Origin: Pararoseomonas baculiformis
GTDB taxonomy: Bacteria; Pseudomonadota; Alphaproteobacteria; Acetobacterales; Acetobacteraceae
Reading direction: 5' to 3'
DNA length: 64,000 bases
NCBI RefSeq assembly: GCF_017813395.1
Contig: NZ_JAGIZB010000023.1
Coordinates: 1 to 64,000, forward strand
Part shown: positions 27,285 through 35,372 of the stretch, in pieces
Numbering within the stretch: position 1 is the first letter of the stretch
Layout: each line of letters begins with the position of its first letter
Notes under the pieces: generated by a model
What the model was told of the DNA's origin: nothing
The model's database searches: none
What the model saw: only the letters and a program-made list of their open reading frames with translations
Translations under genes and position numbers: made by a program

Positions 27285-27971
27285 ATGCCCCCTTCTCTGG
27301 CTGAAACGACAGACAGGCGCCTGGGCGCCGCGGCCCTGCAGGCTGCCCTCGCAGGCGAGATGCGGGCCGGGCGCTGGGCCGTAGGGGAGAAGCTGCCGAC
27401 GGAACGCGAGCTGGGCCAGCGCTATGGCGTGGCGCGCAACACGGTGCGCCGCGCGCTCGACGCGCTGGAAGCACAAGGCCTCCTGCACCGCCATGTCGGC
27501 CGCGGCACCTTCCGCAGTGCACCGCCGACCGCCGCGCCTGCTGCGGAGGAAGCGCTCAGCCCGTCGGATGTGGTGGAGTGCCGCCTTCTTCTTGAACCGG
27601 AGATGATCTCGCTCGCCGTCGCGCGCGCGACGCAGGCCGATATCGCCCGCATGGACGAATGCCTGCGCGGAACGGATGCGGCCGCGGACCTGGCCGCCTT
27701 CGAGCATTGGGATGCGGCCCTGCACGACGCTTTCGCGCTGGGCACCCACAATGGCGCCGTCATCGCGATGTCGCGCTCCCTCGCCCGTGTTCGGGAACGG
27801 ACCGACTGGGGCCAGTTGAAGGCGCGCGGGAACACGGCGGAGCACCGCTCCACCTTGCAGGCGCAGCACCATGCAATGGTCGCGGCCGTGCGCCAGCGGG
27901 ACCGTGCCGAAGCGCGGCGTGTGATGCGCGAGCACATTCTGTTTGTGCAGGACTACATGTTCGGGGACTAG
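27285..27971 (+). CDS. GntR-family regulator with FCD domain
   Basis: GntR/FadR-type repressor, 228 aa from the ATG at 27285. The winged HTH covers about residues 15-75 (GEKLPTERELGQRYGVARNTVRRALDALEAQGLL), and the all-helical FCD effector domain covers about 90-225. The frame opens 24 bases earlier at a TTG that overlaps the operator repeats, so the ATG is preferred. It is divergent from the catabolic operon, which it likely represses until a pathway metabolite binds. Confidence 0.88.
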   Translation: MPPSLAETTDRRLGAAALQAALAGEMRAGRWAVGEKLPTERELGQRYGVARNTVRRALDALEAQGLLHRHVGRGTFRSAPPTAAPAAEEALSPSDVVECRLLLEPEMISLAVARATQADIARMDECLRGTDAAADLAAFEHWDAALHDAFALGTHNGAVIAMSRSLARVRERTDWGQLKARGNTAEHRSTLQAQHHAMVAAVRQRDRAEARRVMREHILFVQDYMFGD

Positions 27972-28030
27972 GCAGCGGGCGGAAAGCAGCTCGGCCGGAG
28001 TTCCCCGAGGCAAGGCGGTGGCGGGTGGCC

Positions 28031-29764
28031 TCAGCGCCACTCCGCCGGGGCTGCCCGGCGGCGCTCAGGCGAGGAGCTTCGAGTGAGGCGGAAGGTGCTC
28101 TGCGTCGCTGTGCCCGGGGTGCTGCGACTGAAGATCGCGGAACCGGTCAGGCTGTCCCCGCTGATGCGGCCGGTGAGCTCACATTCATGGGGATTTCGCC
28201 CCATCATCAGGGTGCCGGATGCCGTGATCCGGCCGTCGCTCGTCAGGTTGCCGCGGAGTTCGCCGGAACCGATCAGACCATTGGAGGCATCGAAGCGAAT
28301 GGAGACGGGGCCTGGCTGATCCCCTCCCCTTACCACGAGCGTGAGCCTTCCGCCGCGACGGAGTGTCTCGTTGAACACCGTGCCACGGAAGGCGGCAACT
28401 CTTCCAACACTCGCCTGGGGTGGCGGGGCGGACGGGGCCGGGGGCGGCGGGCCAGGAAGATCGGCGGGCGCGGCGCGCTCATCCGCGGGCCGGTCCCGCC
28501 TGGGCGGCCTGGCCTCGGATCCGGATGGCGCAATGCCTGCCGGGGCCGCAGGTGCAGTCTCGCCTCTCTCCGGGGAGGATTCCTCGGATGGGGGGGACTG
28601 CGCCGGCACACCGGCCGCTGGGGCCAGTGGTATAGCAGCTGGCCGCGCAGGGGTCGCGCCGTCGGGGTCCGACGGTGCGCTCGGCGACACATCGACCAGG
28701 GACAAGCCAAGCAGGAGGACAAGCGCAAGCCCGGCGGCGACAACGCCCAGGTACTTGGCCCGCCGCGCGGCAGGCCGCTCAGCCGTCATGCGCCAGAAGG
28801 ATGGGGCAGCACGGACATCGGCATCGGCGCGCGGCGTGGGAGGCCGCAGCGCGGCCTTTAGCAATTGGGGAGGGCGCGCCTCGATCTCCGATACATCGGG
28901 GACCTCTGCCGGTCCGGACGGCTCCTCCCCGGGATAAGTCCCGGATCGAACTTCCGGCATCTCGGACGCCGAAGAGGGCGGCTCGGCCATCCCGACAACT
29001 GGTTGGCCATCCGAGTAGGACGGCGCATCAGGTGGTGCAGGCGCGGCGGCAGGCTCCTCTGGGCCCTCCGTCCGGTCCGGGATTTCGGCCGCGAACGCGT
29101 CTTCCTCGGCCATGCCGTGAACCAGGGCGTTCGCCTCGTCCACATGCCGCTGGCCAACGCGGGCGGCCCCCTCCATCTGCGCCAGGAACATCGCAAATCC
29201 CGCGAGGCTGTTCACCACGCGAAGGAGCCCTTGGGAGTACTGCGTCAGGGCCAGGATGGCTTCGGGCTCAAGCAGGGCGACGGGCTGGCCCGCGGCCGCG
29301 AGGGTGGCAGCAACGTAGCGAGCCACGTCCTCCGGCCCCAGGGGTTCGAGGACCACCTGCACGAAGGCGCCGCCCGTGGGCTGCAGGCGCTCTGCAAAGC
29401 CAGGCAAGGCGGCCAGGGCGAACGGCCGGTCGCGGCGCTGGAGCCTTTCCAGTGCGCTGGCAGCGATATAGCCGGCCTCGTCCACCAGCAGAATAGCGGG
29501 TTCGGGCTGATGGTCCAGCGCGTCGCCGCGCTCCACCATGTGCACGGCGAAACCCTCTTCCCGGAGTGCCCCTGCCAGATCGTGCAGCAGGAGCGTTTTG
29601 CCTGTTCCGGGAAGACCGAGCAGCAGGACCGATCTGCCCTGCCGGAGTGCATCGAGAGCCCTCGACCGCGCGGCCTGCCATCCAGGATGGGGGAAGGCCC
29701 GTGCCGGCGGTACGTTGACGCGGAACGGCGCCCCTACTCCGGCAAGGTCTCGAACTTCATTCAC
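28031..29764 (-). CDS. ExeA-like AAA ATPase with transmembrane helix and C-terminal domain
   Basis: Unusual 577-aa fusion. The N-terminal AAA/ExeA-type ATPase (about residues 1-220) has Walker A GLPGTGKT (about 49-56), Walker B AILLVDEAG (about 89-97) and the ExeA-like LEPLGPEDVARYV block. A Pro/Glu/Ser-rich linker with acidic clusters follows to about 330, then a single membrane helix (LGVVAAGLALVLLLGLSLV, about 339-357). A second Pro-rich linker leads to a roughly 110-residue beta-rich C-terminal domain on the other side of the membrane. It starts at a GTG. ExeA proteins energise secretion or polysaccharide-export machinery, but no such genes adjoin here except a glycosyltransferase to the right. 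Function unknown. Confidence 0.75.
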   Translation of the reverse strand: MNEVRDLAGVGAPFRVNVPPARAFPHPGWQAARSRALDALRQGRSVLLLGLPGTGKTLLLHDLAGALREEGFAVHMVERGDALDHQPEPAILLVDEAGYIAASALERLQRRDRPFALAALPGFAERLQPTGGAFVQVVLEPLGPEDVARYVAATLAAAGQPVALLEPEAILALTQYSQGLLRVVNSLAGFAMFLAQMEGAARVGQRHVDEANALVHGMAEEDAFAAEIPDRTEGPEEPAAAPAPPDAPSYSDGQPVVGMAEPPSSASEMPEVRSGTYPGEEPSGPAEVPDVSEIEARPPQLLKAALRPPTPRADADVRAAPSFWRMTAERPAARRAKYLGVVAAGLALVLLLGLSLVDVSPSAPSDPDGATPARPAAIPLAPAAGVPAQSPPSEESSPERGETAPAAPAGIAPSGSEARPPRRDRPADERAAPADLPGPPPPAPSAPPPQASVGRVAAFRGTVFNETLRRGGRLTLVVRGGDQPGPVSIRFDASNGLIGSGELRGNLTSDGRITASGTLMMGRNPHECELTGRISGDSLTGSAIFSRSTPGTATQSTFRLTRSSSPERRRAAPAEWR

Positions 29765-30362
29765 GCGAAAATCCCATCTGCGACCGTCAGGACGGGAGGA
29801 GCGATCCCAGCCGGTGCTCCCCCGCGACCAGACGCTCCCTCGGCCTGTCCAGCGCGGGCGGTGACTCCCATCACCGGTCAGGCCTCGTCGCGAACCCTCC
29901 GGTAGAGCGTGGTCTCCCTGCGGGAGCCCTCACCGATCAGCTCACGGCACCGCCCATCCGCCCGCCTCGGATTTGAACGCGGAGTTGCCCAGTGGTGTTG
30001 CAAGGCTCCCGGGCCGTGCGGACAGACGTGACCAGCGCGGGCGGCAGATCAACGAGAGCAGTCCGGCGTCCTTCAGGGCTGCTTTCGCACAGGGGAGCGC
30101 TGCGCGTTTCCGATCGGCAAGCGCCCGGTCGATCGACCCCTCATTGCTAAGGGGGCCCGCAGAACATGCTGACCTGCATTTCGCGCGGGGCTGGCGGAGA
30201 TGGCCCACCGGGAACGGAGCAGCCGCGGTTTTTCAGAACTGCGTTTCGCGCCATCCTCCGGTGGTGCATTCCCGATCCGGCAGCGAGCGAATTCAGCCTG
30301 AACCCAAATTTCCGGATCTTGATTTCCTTACCCGGGATCTGGAGCTCAGTTCTCCAATATCC
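29765..30362. other. 598-base gene-poor stretch
   Basis: No convincing gene. The one sizeable ORF (29942-30208, minus) has no ribosome site and no recognisable motifs. Composition changes from very GC-rich on the left to clearly AT-richer from about 30240, marking the edge of a lower-GC islet. It may hold decayed sequence. Confidence 0.5.
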
Positions 30363-31475
30363 CTAACGCGCGCAGCTCGGCGTCACACCCAAGACGCTGG
30401 CCCATTGCCGGCGCGCCAACTCTGCCGCGAACTGGGCGATGATTACATGCTGGCCGTTCTGGATGTCGGTCGCCAAGCCATGGTCTCCCGAAAGAAGCCG
30501 CTTCGCCTTGGCATGCATCTGCTTGACATCGTCGCAACGGCCGGGAAGTGGAGCATGGCTCGCAAGGGTGTCCGAGAGACTACCCTTCAGGTAAAGCACC
30601 GGCGTGCCAACCACCATGGCTTCGATCGGGGAATAATGGATATGCCGTGGTTCGGTGTGAGGATAGATAAAGACCGGAGCCTCTGCATAAAGCTTGAACA
30701 ATCCCTCGTCTGACATATAGGGCAGCACTGCCGCATCCGCGACCGGAGCGATCTGCCGACCAAAGATTAGATGGGGAAGATCCCCGAAATTCTCCTTCAG
30801 CCCATTATAGATCCTTTGATAGTAGCCGTCGGTGATGCTCGGGCACAGCATGACAGCGTGGCCACCCTTCCCGGTCCATGTATTTTCATAGTCATAGCAC
30901 ATAGGCGCCAACGGCAATGTCACGGTTACAGCGTTGCGGCCAAGAGCTGCCGGCTCTATTTCCGCCAGGTTACTGTAGCCCTGCACGAAAGCATACCGTT
31001 CCCCGAGCCTGGGGATATCGTCCAGAATGCGACTCTTACCCACGTAATCAAGGATATCGCTGTAGGTACGGGGATGTTCGAGCCCGAACGTACGAGCCAG
31101 CACCTTACCTGCAAAATGCTTGATCGCCGATTCGAATGGAGCCGCGAAAGCGGAAAGAGAGACAACAGCCACATCGAAGTGACTGTTGATGATCCGCCTC
31201 AGTGTCGGCGTCCAGTTTCTCTCGTAAAACTCGTGGCCATTCAGGATATCCAGGGCATCAATGGGAATGGTTAACGTCGCGTCATAGTCCCAGGTCACGG
31301 CACCACTACGAAACGGCCCAGGGCCCGGAATGATTTTCGGGACAAATATCTCGTATCCAAGGCTTCGCAAGATTGGCAGTTCCGCCGCAATCAACGCCTT
31401 ATGGTTCACGACCCAGAGCATGCGGCGAGGGCGCGACGGATTTTGTACCGGCGAGATGCGAGGGTCGTCATCCAT
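30363..31475 (-). CDS. glycosyltransferase-like protein
   Basis: GT-B type glycosyltransferase-like protein of about 370 aa from the ATG at 31475; the frame opens at a GTG at 31532. The conserved part begins RRMLWVVNHKALIAAELPILRSLGYEIFVP. A C-terminal nucleotide-sugar region has FIYPHTEPRHIHYSPIEAMVVGTPVLYL, which matches the usual GT4 E-x-M-A-x-G-x-P pattern. The donor and acceptor are unknown. Its base composition is lower in GC than its neighbours, suggesting acquisition by transfer. A small coiled-coil gene precedes it by about 100 bases on the same strand. Confidence 0.75.
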   Translation of the reverse strand: MDDDPRISPVQNPSRPRRMLWVVNHKALIAAELPILRSLGYEIFVPKIIPGPGPFRSGAVTWDYDATLTIPIDALDILNGHEFYERNWTPTLRRIINSHFDVAVVSLSAFAAPFESAIKHFAGKVLARTFGLEHPRTYSDILDYVGKSRILDDIPRLGERYAFVQGYSNLAEIEPAALGRNAVTVTLPLAPMCYDYENTWTGKGGHAVMLCPSITDGYYQRIYNGLKENFGDLPHLIFGRQIAPVADAAVLPYMSDEGLFKLYAEAPVFIYPHTEPRHIHYSPIEAMVVGTPVLYLKGSLSDTLASHAPLPGRCDDVKQMHAKAKRLLSGDHGLATDIQNGQHVIIAQFAAELARRQWASVLGVTPSCAR

Positions 31476-31579
31476 GTCCGCTGCAACCTGGTGGCTGCGC
31501 CTATTTTGTTTCAAGATACCACGCCCCAACACAGAACCAATGCGCAGTTTGCGAGCCGCGACCTTCCAAGGTGAAGCGT

Positions 31580-31906
31580 CTAAGCGCCACCATTCCTCTG
31601 GCCCAGATGGTAAACCAGATAGCTGTCCAGGCGATCCACCTCGTTCTCTATCTTGGCAGTGACTTCGGCGGAGAACATACGCGGGAGGGCATCACCGAAT
31701 GCATCCATCTTTTCGTGCATCGCCGAAAGATCGCGCGCGAGAAGGTCCGCCTTTTCATGCAGCGCGTAGGTATCACGGTGAAGCTGGTCAATCCGCTCAC
31801 TGGTGGACTGCAGAATGGCGAGCAGATGACCATAACGTTCATCATGGGCTGATTGGCTCGCCCTCGTACCAGTGAAGCCAAGCCTTTGCAGGATATTCAG
31901 CAACAT
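31580..31906 (-). CDS. small coiled-coil protein
   Basis: A 108-aa protein, mostly alpha-helical with heptad-like spacing from about residue 25 to 95 (LLAILQSTSERIDQLHRDTYALHEKADLLARDLSAMHEKMDAF), so a coiled coil is likely. It has no signal or membrane helix. The frame extends to 32056, but the ATG at 31906 begins the compact part; AAGGA is about ten bases before it. It lies directly upstream of the glycosyltransferase-like gene and shares its lower GC, so the two may form a unit. Such small coiled-coil proteins beside glycosyltransferases are seen in polysaccharide loci, but this is only context. Confidence 0.6.
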   Translation of the reverse strand: MLLNILQRLGFTGTRASQSAHDERYGHLLAILQSTSERIDQLHRDTYALHEKADLLARDLSAMHEKMDAFGDALPRMFSAEVTAKIENEVDRLDSYLVYHLGQRNGGA

Positions 31907-32506
31907 GGACGTCCATCCTTGGCGCGTTTCCGCGGAAGAGTCTGCGCCCCGAAGCAGGCAGATGAGAGGGTCCGGTATGAGCCACGCCGCCGGGAGATCT
32001 GCAAGCCTCGACTCAGCCGTGCAGGAGAGTGCCGGGTACCGTGCAGGTCCGGGCACAAAGCGGTCGCCCGGCGAACCAGTCGTTCACTGTCAGGTTGTAT
32101 GAGGCTGCCGCGTACTGTGCAGCGACAGCTGAGCCGATCAGGGGGCGCCCATGGGATGCGGCCGAGGGCGGGAATGCGGCGCTGATCGCCGGCAACGCGA
32201 TACCTTGGGGTGGGGGCTCACCGACATGGTCCGGTCGAAAATGGCGGAACGCGCTCCGGCGTGATCACATCGGCGCAAGTGGGGCCGAGGGGTGATGGCG
32301 GGGAGGCTGGAGGCGGGAACCCACGAACGGATGCCTTGCTCGGCAGGCGCCATGGCCGGGCGACACAAGCGGAAGAGGTATCGCGTATCTGATGCGCCCT
32401 TAGCTGCTACCCCTGGGACGCGAGTGCAGGCGAGAAGAAGCCCTGGTGGAACGCGCCGTGCTGGCGCGTTCCTGTCAGGTTTTCTTACAGCAGCTGACGC
32501 GATGCG
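31907..32506. other. 600-base stretch without a gene
   Basis: No supportable coding region; short ORFs on both strands lack ribosome sites and family motifs. The only structure I can name is the hairpin at 32448-32472. Composition returns to GC-rich across this stretch. Confidence 0.5.
32448..32472 (-). terminator. hairpin after the PEP-CTERM gene
   Basis: GGAACGCGCC pairs perfectly with GGCGCGTTCC across a 5-base loop, about 35 bases after the stop of the PEP-CTERM gene. It lacks a U-tract in that direction, whereas TTTTCTT follows on the plus side. Confidence 0.55.
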
Positions 32507-33241
32507 TCAGGCTGCCTTACGCCGGCCGGCGCGGCGGGTCAGGCCAAGGCCGAGCAGCCCCATCCCGAGCAGGGCCAGGCTGGCGGGCTCGGGCACGGCG
32601 CTCACCACGGAGTTGGCGTTGAAGCCCGTCCCGCGGTCGATGCCCGAGAGGACGAGCATGGAGGTCAGCGAGAAGCTGCCATCCGGGTTCGCGGAGACGA
32701 GCTGGTTGGTGGACTGCGCCGAGGTCAGGATGCCGTTGTAGGTGAAGGTCTCCGAACCGATCTGCGTGCCGGTGCCGAATTCCGTGTTGCTGTTGTCGAG
32801 GTAGTAGCTGTAGGTCGCCGTCGCCTGCAGGGCGCCGTTGTCGAGTTCCGAGGGGAAGTTGACGGTGGAGGCCAGGTCGAAAGGCGTGGTGCCCAGAGTG
32901 GTGAAGCCGGTCTGCGTCGCCATGAGCCTCAGGGTCGGGGCGTCCCCGGTGCCCGGCGCGGTGTTGCCCTCCACGGCCATGCGCAGCACGGGAAGGGCTT
33001 GGCTGCCGACGGCAGGGTAGCTCTGGGCCGTCTCGATGAAGAAGTTGTAGCCCGCACCCGTCACGAAGGTGCTGACGGCGCCCTCGATGGTGTTGAAGTC
33101 GCAGGCGGCGCCGTCGGCGCAGCTGGACACGGCGCCCCCGCCGATCTGGTAGCTGATCACCAGCGCCGCATCAGCGGTGCCGGCCGAAACCGCCATTCCG
33201 AGACCCAGCCCGAGGGCCGCTGCAGCTGTCTTAAGCTTCAT
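32507..33241 (-). CDS. PEP-CTERM sorting domain protein
   Basis: Exported surface or matrix protein, 244 aa. It begins with a typical signal peptide (MKLKTAAAALGLGLGMAVSAGTADA, cleavage likely before residue 26). The middle is a Thr/Ser/Gly/Asn-rich beta domain with a possible C-C pair near 41-47. The end is a classical PEP-CTERM tag: VPEPASLALLGMGLLGLGLTRRAGRR (about 214-239), which exosortase cleaves. Its passenger domain is unknown. The ATG follows GAGGGAGG. A sequence matching a sigma-54 promoter lies about 80 bases upstream. The exosortase genes are not in this window. Confidence 0.9.
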   Translation of the reverse strand: MKLKTAAAALGLGLGMAVSAGTADAALVISYQIGGGAVSSCADGAACDFNTIEGAVSTFVTGAGYNFFIETAQSYPAVGSQALPVLRMAVEGNTAPGTGDAPTLRLMATQTGFTTLGTTPFDLASTVNFPSELDNGALQATATYSYYLDNSNTEFGTGTQIGSETFTYNGILTSAQSTNQLVSANPDGSFSLTSMLVLSGIDRGTGFNANSVVSAVPEPASLALLGMGLLGLGLTRRAGRRKAA

Positions 33242-33321
33242 CGTTTAGCCTCCCTCATCTGGCGCTCTGACCTCCGCCCTTCGGGGGTCCCCAAGCCCAC
33301 AATGTGGTCGAAACCATATAA

Positions 33322-33336
33322 GCAACCGCTATGCCA
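33322..33336 (-). promoter_or_regulatory. sigma-54 (-24/-12) promoter match
   Basis: On the minus strand this reads TGGCATAGCGGTTGC, matching the sigma-54 consensus TGGCAC-N5-TTGC with the invariant GG and GC ten bases apart. It is 81 bases before the start of the PEP-CTERM gene. A 16-bp imperfect dyad, GTAACCAGTTGATTAC, lies just upstream at 33341-33356. Confidence 0.6.
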
Positions 33337-33446
33337 GTTCGTAACCAGTTGATTACGCAACAGCATCTTCCGGGCCTTGTGCCCGGTGTAAAGATTTCCG
33401 TCAGAGCCCAACCGGCGCGGTCCATGGAGGCGGGCCGATGATCCGG

Positions 33447-33468
33447 ACCGGCAAGTCACGTTGCCGGT
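33447..33468 (-). terminator. hairpin after a Bug receptor gene
   Basis: ACCGGCAA pairs with TTGCCGGT across a 6-base loop, just beyond the stop of the Bug receptor gene at 33475. It probably separates it from the PEP-CTERM gene. Confidence 0.5.
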
Positions 33469-33474
33469 TCACCG

Positions 33475-34452
33475 TCAGTCGGGCCGGATGGACGCGGCCT
33501 GGACGAGTTCGCTCATCCGGGCTCGGTGCCCGGAGAGCCAGCGTGTGAACTCCTCACGCGTGCTGCCAACGGTCAGCGCGCCGAGTTGCTCAATCCGCTG
33601 TTGCACCTCCGGCTGCCTCAACGCCGACCGCGCAGCATCCCCGACGCGTTCCAGGATCAGCTCCGGTGTACCCGCCGGCGCATAGAGGCCGGCCCATTCG
33701 TTGATGTCGAACCCCGGATAGGTCTCGGCGACGGCCGGAATGGCCGGAAGCGGCGCGATGCGGTTCTGGCTGGACACAGCCAGTGCCCTGAGCTTGCCAT
33801 CCTGCACCAGGCCGAGAACCGCCGAGACTGAAGCGAAGGTGAAGCTGATCTGATTGGCCAGCAGATCCTGCACGGCCGGCCCACCACCCCGGTAGGCAAC
33901 CTGCGTCACGTCAAGCCCTGCCTTCCAGGCCAGGGATGCACAGGCCAGGTGCCCGGCCGAGCCGTTGCCTGGCGTCCCGTAGGACAGGGTGCCCGGCGCC
34001 CGCTTCGCCAGGGCGATGAACTCCTCAAGGTTCCTCGCCGGAAGGGAAGGATGGACGGCAAGGATCTGCGGCGACACGGTGAGCTGGGTGATCGGCGCGA
34101 AGTCCTTCGTGTAGTCGAAGGGCAGGTTCGTGTAGAGCGCGTGGTTCGAGCCATGCGCCGCCGCGTCAACCAGAAGGGTGTAGCCATCCTTCGGAGCCCG
34201 CGCGACCTCCGCCGCGCCGATCGTGCCTGTTGCTCCAGGACGGTTCTCGACGACCACGGGCTGCTGAAGCGACTGCGTCATTGGCCCCGCGACGAGCCTG
34301 GCGGACGCGTCGGTGCTGCCGCCCGGTGCATAGGGAAGGACGATGCGGATCGCCCGTTGGGGCCAGCCCCCCTGCGCGCGGGCGGAGGAGAGCGGCAGGA
34401 GCGAAACGAGCGCCCCGCCCAGCCATCCGCGGCGGTTGATGTGGTGGTGCAT
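33475..34452 (-). CDS. Bug/TctC-type receptor
   Basis: Periplasmic Bug receptor, about 325 aa. The blocks IRIVLPYAPGGSTDAS, VENRPGATGTIG and DGYTLLVDAA are seen. The frame is open for 18 further codons, but AGGAGGAAAC sits before the ATG at 34452, which starts MHHHINRRGWLGGALVSLLPLSSARA, a normal signal. It is the last gene of a CoA-transferase/CoA-lyase operon and presumably binds the acid that operon activates. Confidence 0.9.
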   Translation of the reverse strand: MHHHINRRGWLGGALVSLLPLSSARAQGGWPQRAIRIVLPYAPGGSTDASARLVAGPMTQSLQQPVVVENRPGATGTIGAAEVARAPKDGYTLLVDAAAHGSNHALYTNLPFDYTKDFAPITQLTVSPQILAVHPSLPARNLEEFIALAKRAPGTLSYGTPGNGSAGHLACASLAWKAGLDVTQVAYRGGGPAVQDLLANQISFTFASVSAVLGLVQDGKLRALAVSSQNRIAPLPAIPAVAETYPGFDINEWAGLYAPAGTPELILERVGDAARSALRQPEVQQRIEQLGALTVGSTREEFTRWLSGHRARMSELVQAASIRPD

Positions 34453-34502
34453 GAATGTTTCCTCCTCGTTCTTGTTGCCAAAGTCCTGGATGATCCCGCG
34501 CG

Positions 34503-35372
34503 TCACCCTGCCAGGGAAAGGATCTCCTCCGCACGCCTCACCACCGGCGCGTCGATCATCTTGCCATCGACCTGGAAGGCACCGAGCCCCCTCGCCCGCG
34601 CGTCACGGTCACCGGCCGTCACCCGCCTCGCCCAGTCGATCTCGGCCGCGGAGGGAGAGAATGCCGCGTTGAGCGGCCCAACCTGGGCGGGGTGCACGAC
34701 GAGCGCGCCACGGAAACCAAGGCGCCGCGCCTGGCGCGCCACCTCCGCGAAGGCCTCGGGATCCGAGAATTCGCCGATGCTTCCGACGAACCCCATCGGC
34801 AGGATGCCCGCCGCCCGCGCGGCACAGAGCACGGCGTAATTCGGCGCAAGGAGCGCCTCGGGCACGGGCAGCCCCCCCATGGACGCCGAGTAATCCTCCG
34901 GCCCGAGCGTCATCGCGGCAATGCGCGGATGCGCGCCCGCGATGCTCTGCAGCGAGAACAGCGCAGCCGGGCTCTCAATCTGCAGGATGAAGCGCACGGT
35001 CCCGGGCGGGATGGCCCGCTCCGTCTCCAGTTCCGCGACCGCGTCCGCCATGTCGCGGACAAATCCCGCATCCTCCACCTTGGGCAGGACGAGCGCCGAG
35101 AGGCCTGGGCGGATGGCGGCCTCGAGGTCCGCCCCGATATGGCGGAGGTGGTGGTTCACCCGCACCATCGCGGCCGTGCCGTTCTCCGCGATGCGGGGTA
35201 TGGACTCCGCCAGCATTCCGCGCGCCTCGGGCTTCTGGGCGGGCGGAACGGCGTCCTCAAGATCGAGGATCACCCCATCCGCCCCGCGCTGGTTGGCCTT
35301 GGCGATGAAGCGGGTGACATGCGCCGGCACGAAGAGAAGAGAGCGCCAGCGCGGCGGCGGGTTCGGGTTCAT
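34503..35372 (-). CDS. HpcH/HpaI-type CoA ester lyase
   Basis: TIM-barrel CoA ester lyase (citrate lyase beta / malyl- or citramalyl-CoA lyase type), 289 aa. The diagnostic segments are RSLLFVPAHV near the start, DGVILDLEDAVPP (about 32-44) with the metal-binding Asp/Glu, VRVNHH (about 70) and LQIESPAALFSLQ (about 128-140). It cleaves a CoA-thioester to acetyl-CoA and a 2-oxo acid. It overlaps the CoA-transferase gene by four bases. Together with the transferase it suggests activation and cleavage of a dicarboxylate such as citramalate or malate. Confidence 0.87.
   Translation of the reverse strand: MNPNPPPRWRSLLFVPAHVTRFIAKANQRGADGVILDLEDAVPPAQKPEARGMLAESIPRIAENGTAAMVRVNHHLRHIGADLEAAIRPGLSALVLPKVEDAGFVRDMADAVAELETERAIPPGTVRFILQIESPAALFSLQSIAGAHPRIAAMTLGPEDYSASMGGLPVPEALLAPNYAVLCAARAAGILPMGFVGSIGEFSDPEAFAEVARQARRLGFRGALVVHPAQVGPLNAAFSPSAAEIDWARRVTAGDRDARARGLGAFQVDGKMIDAPVVRRAEEILSLAG

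Noticed and set aside
29942-30208. 88-codon minus-strand ORF in the gene-poor stretch
   Set aside because: No ribosome site and no recognisable features; kept as unannotated sequence.
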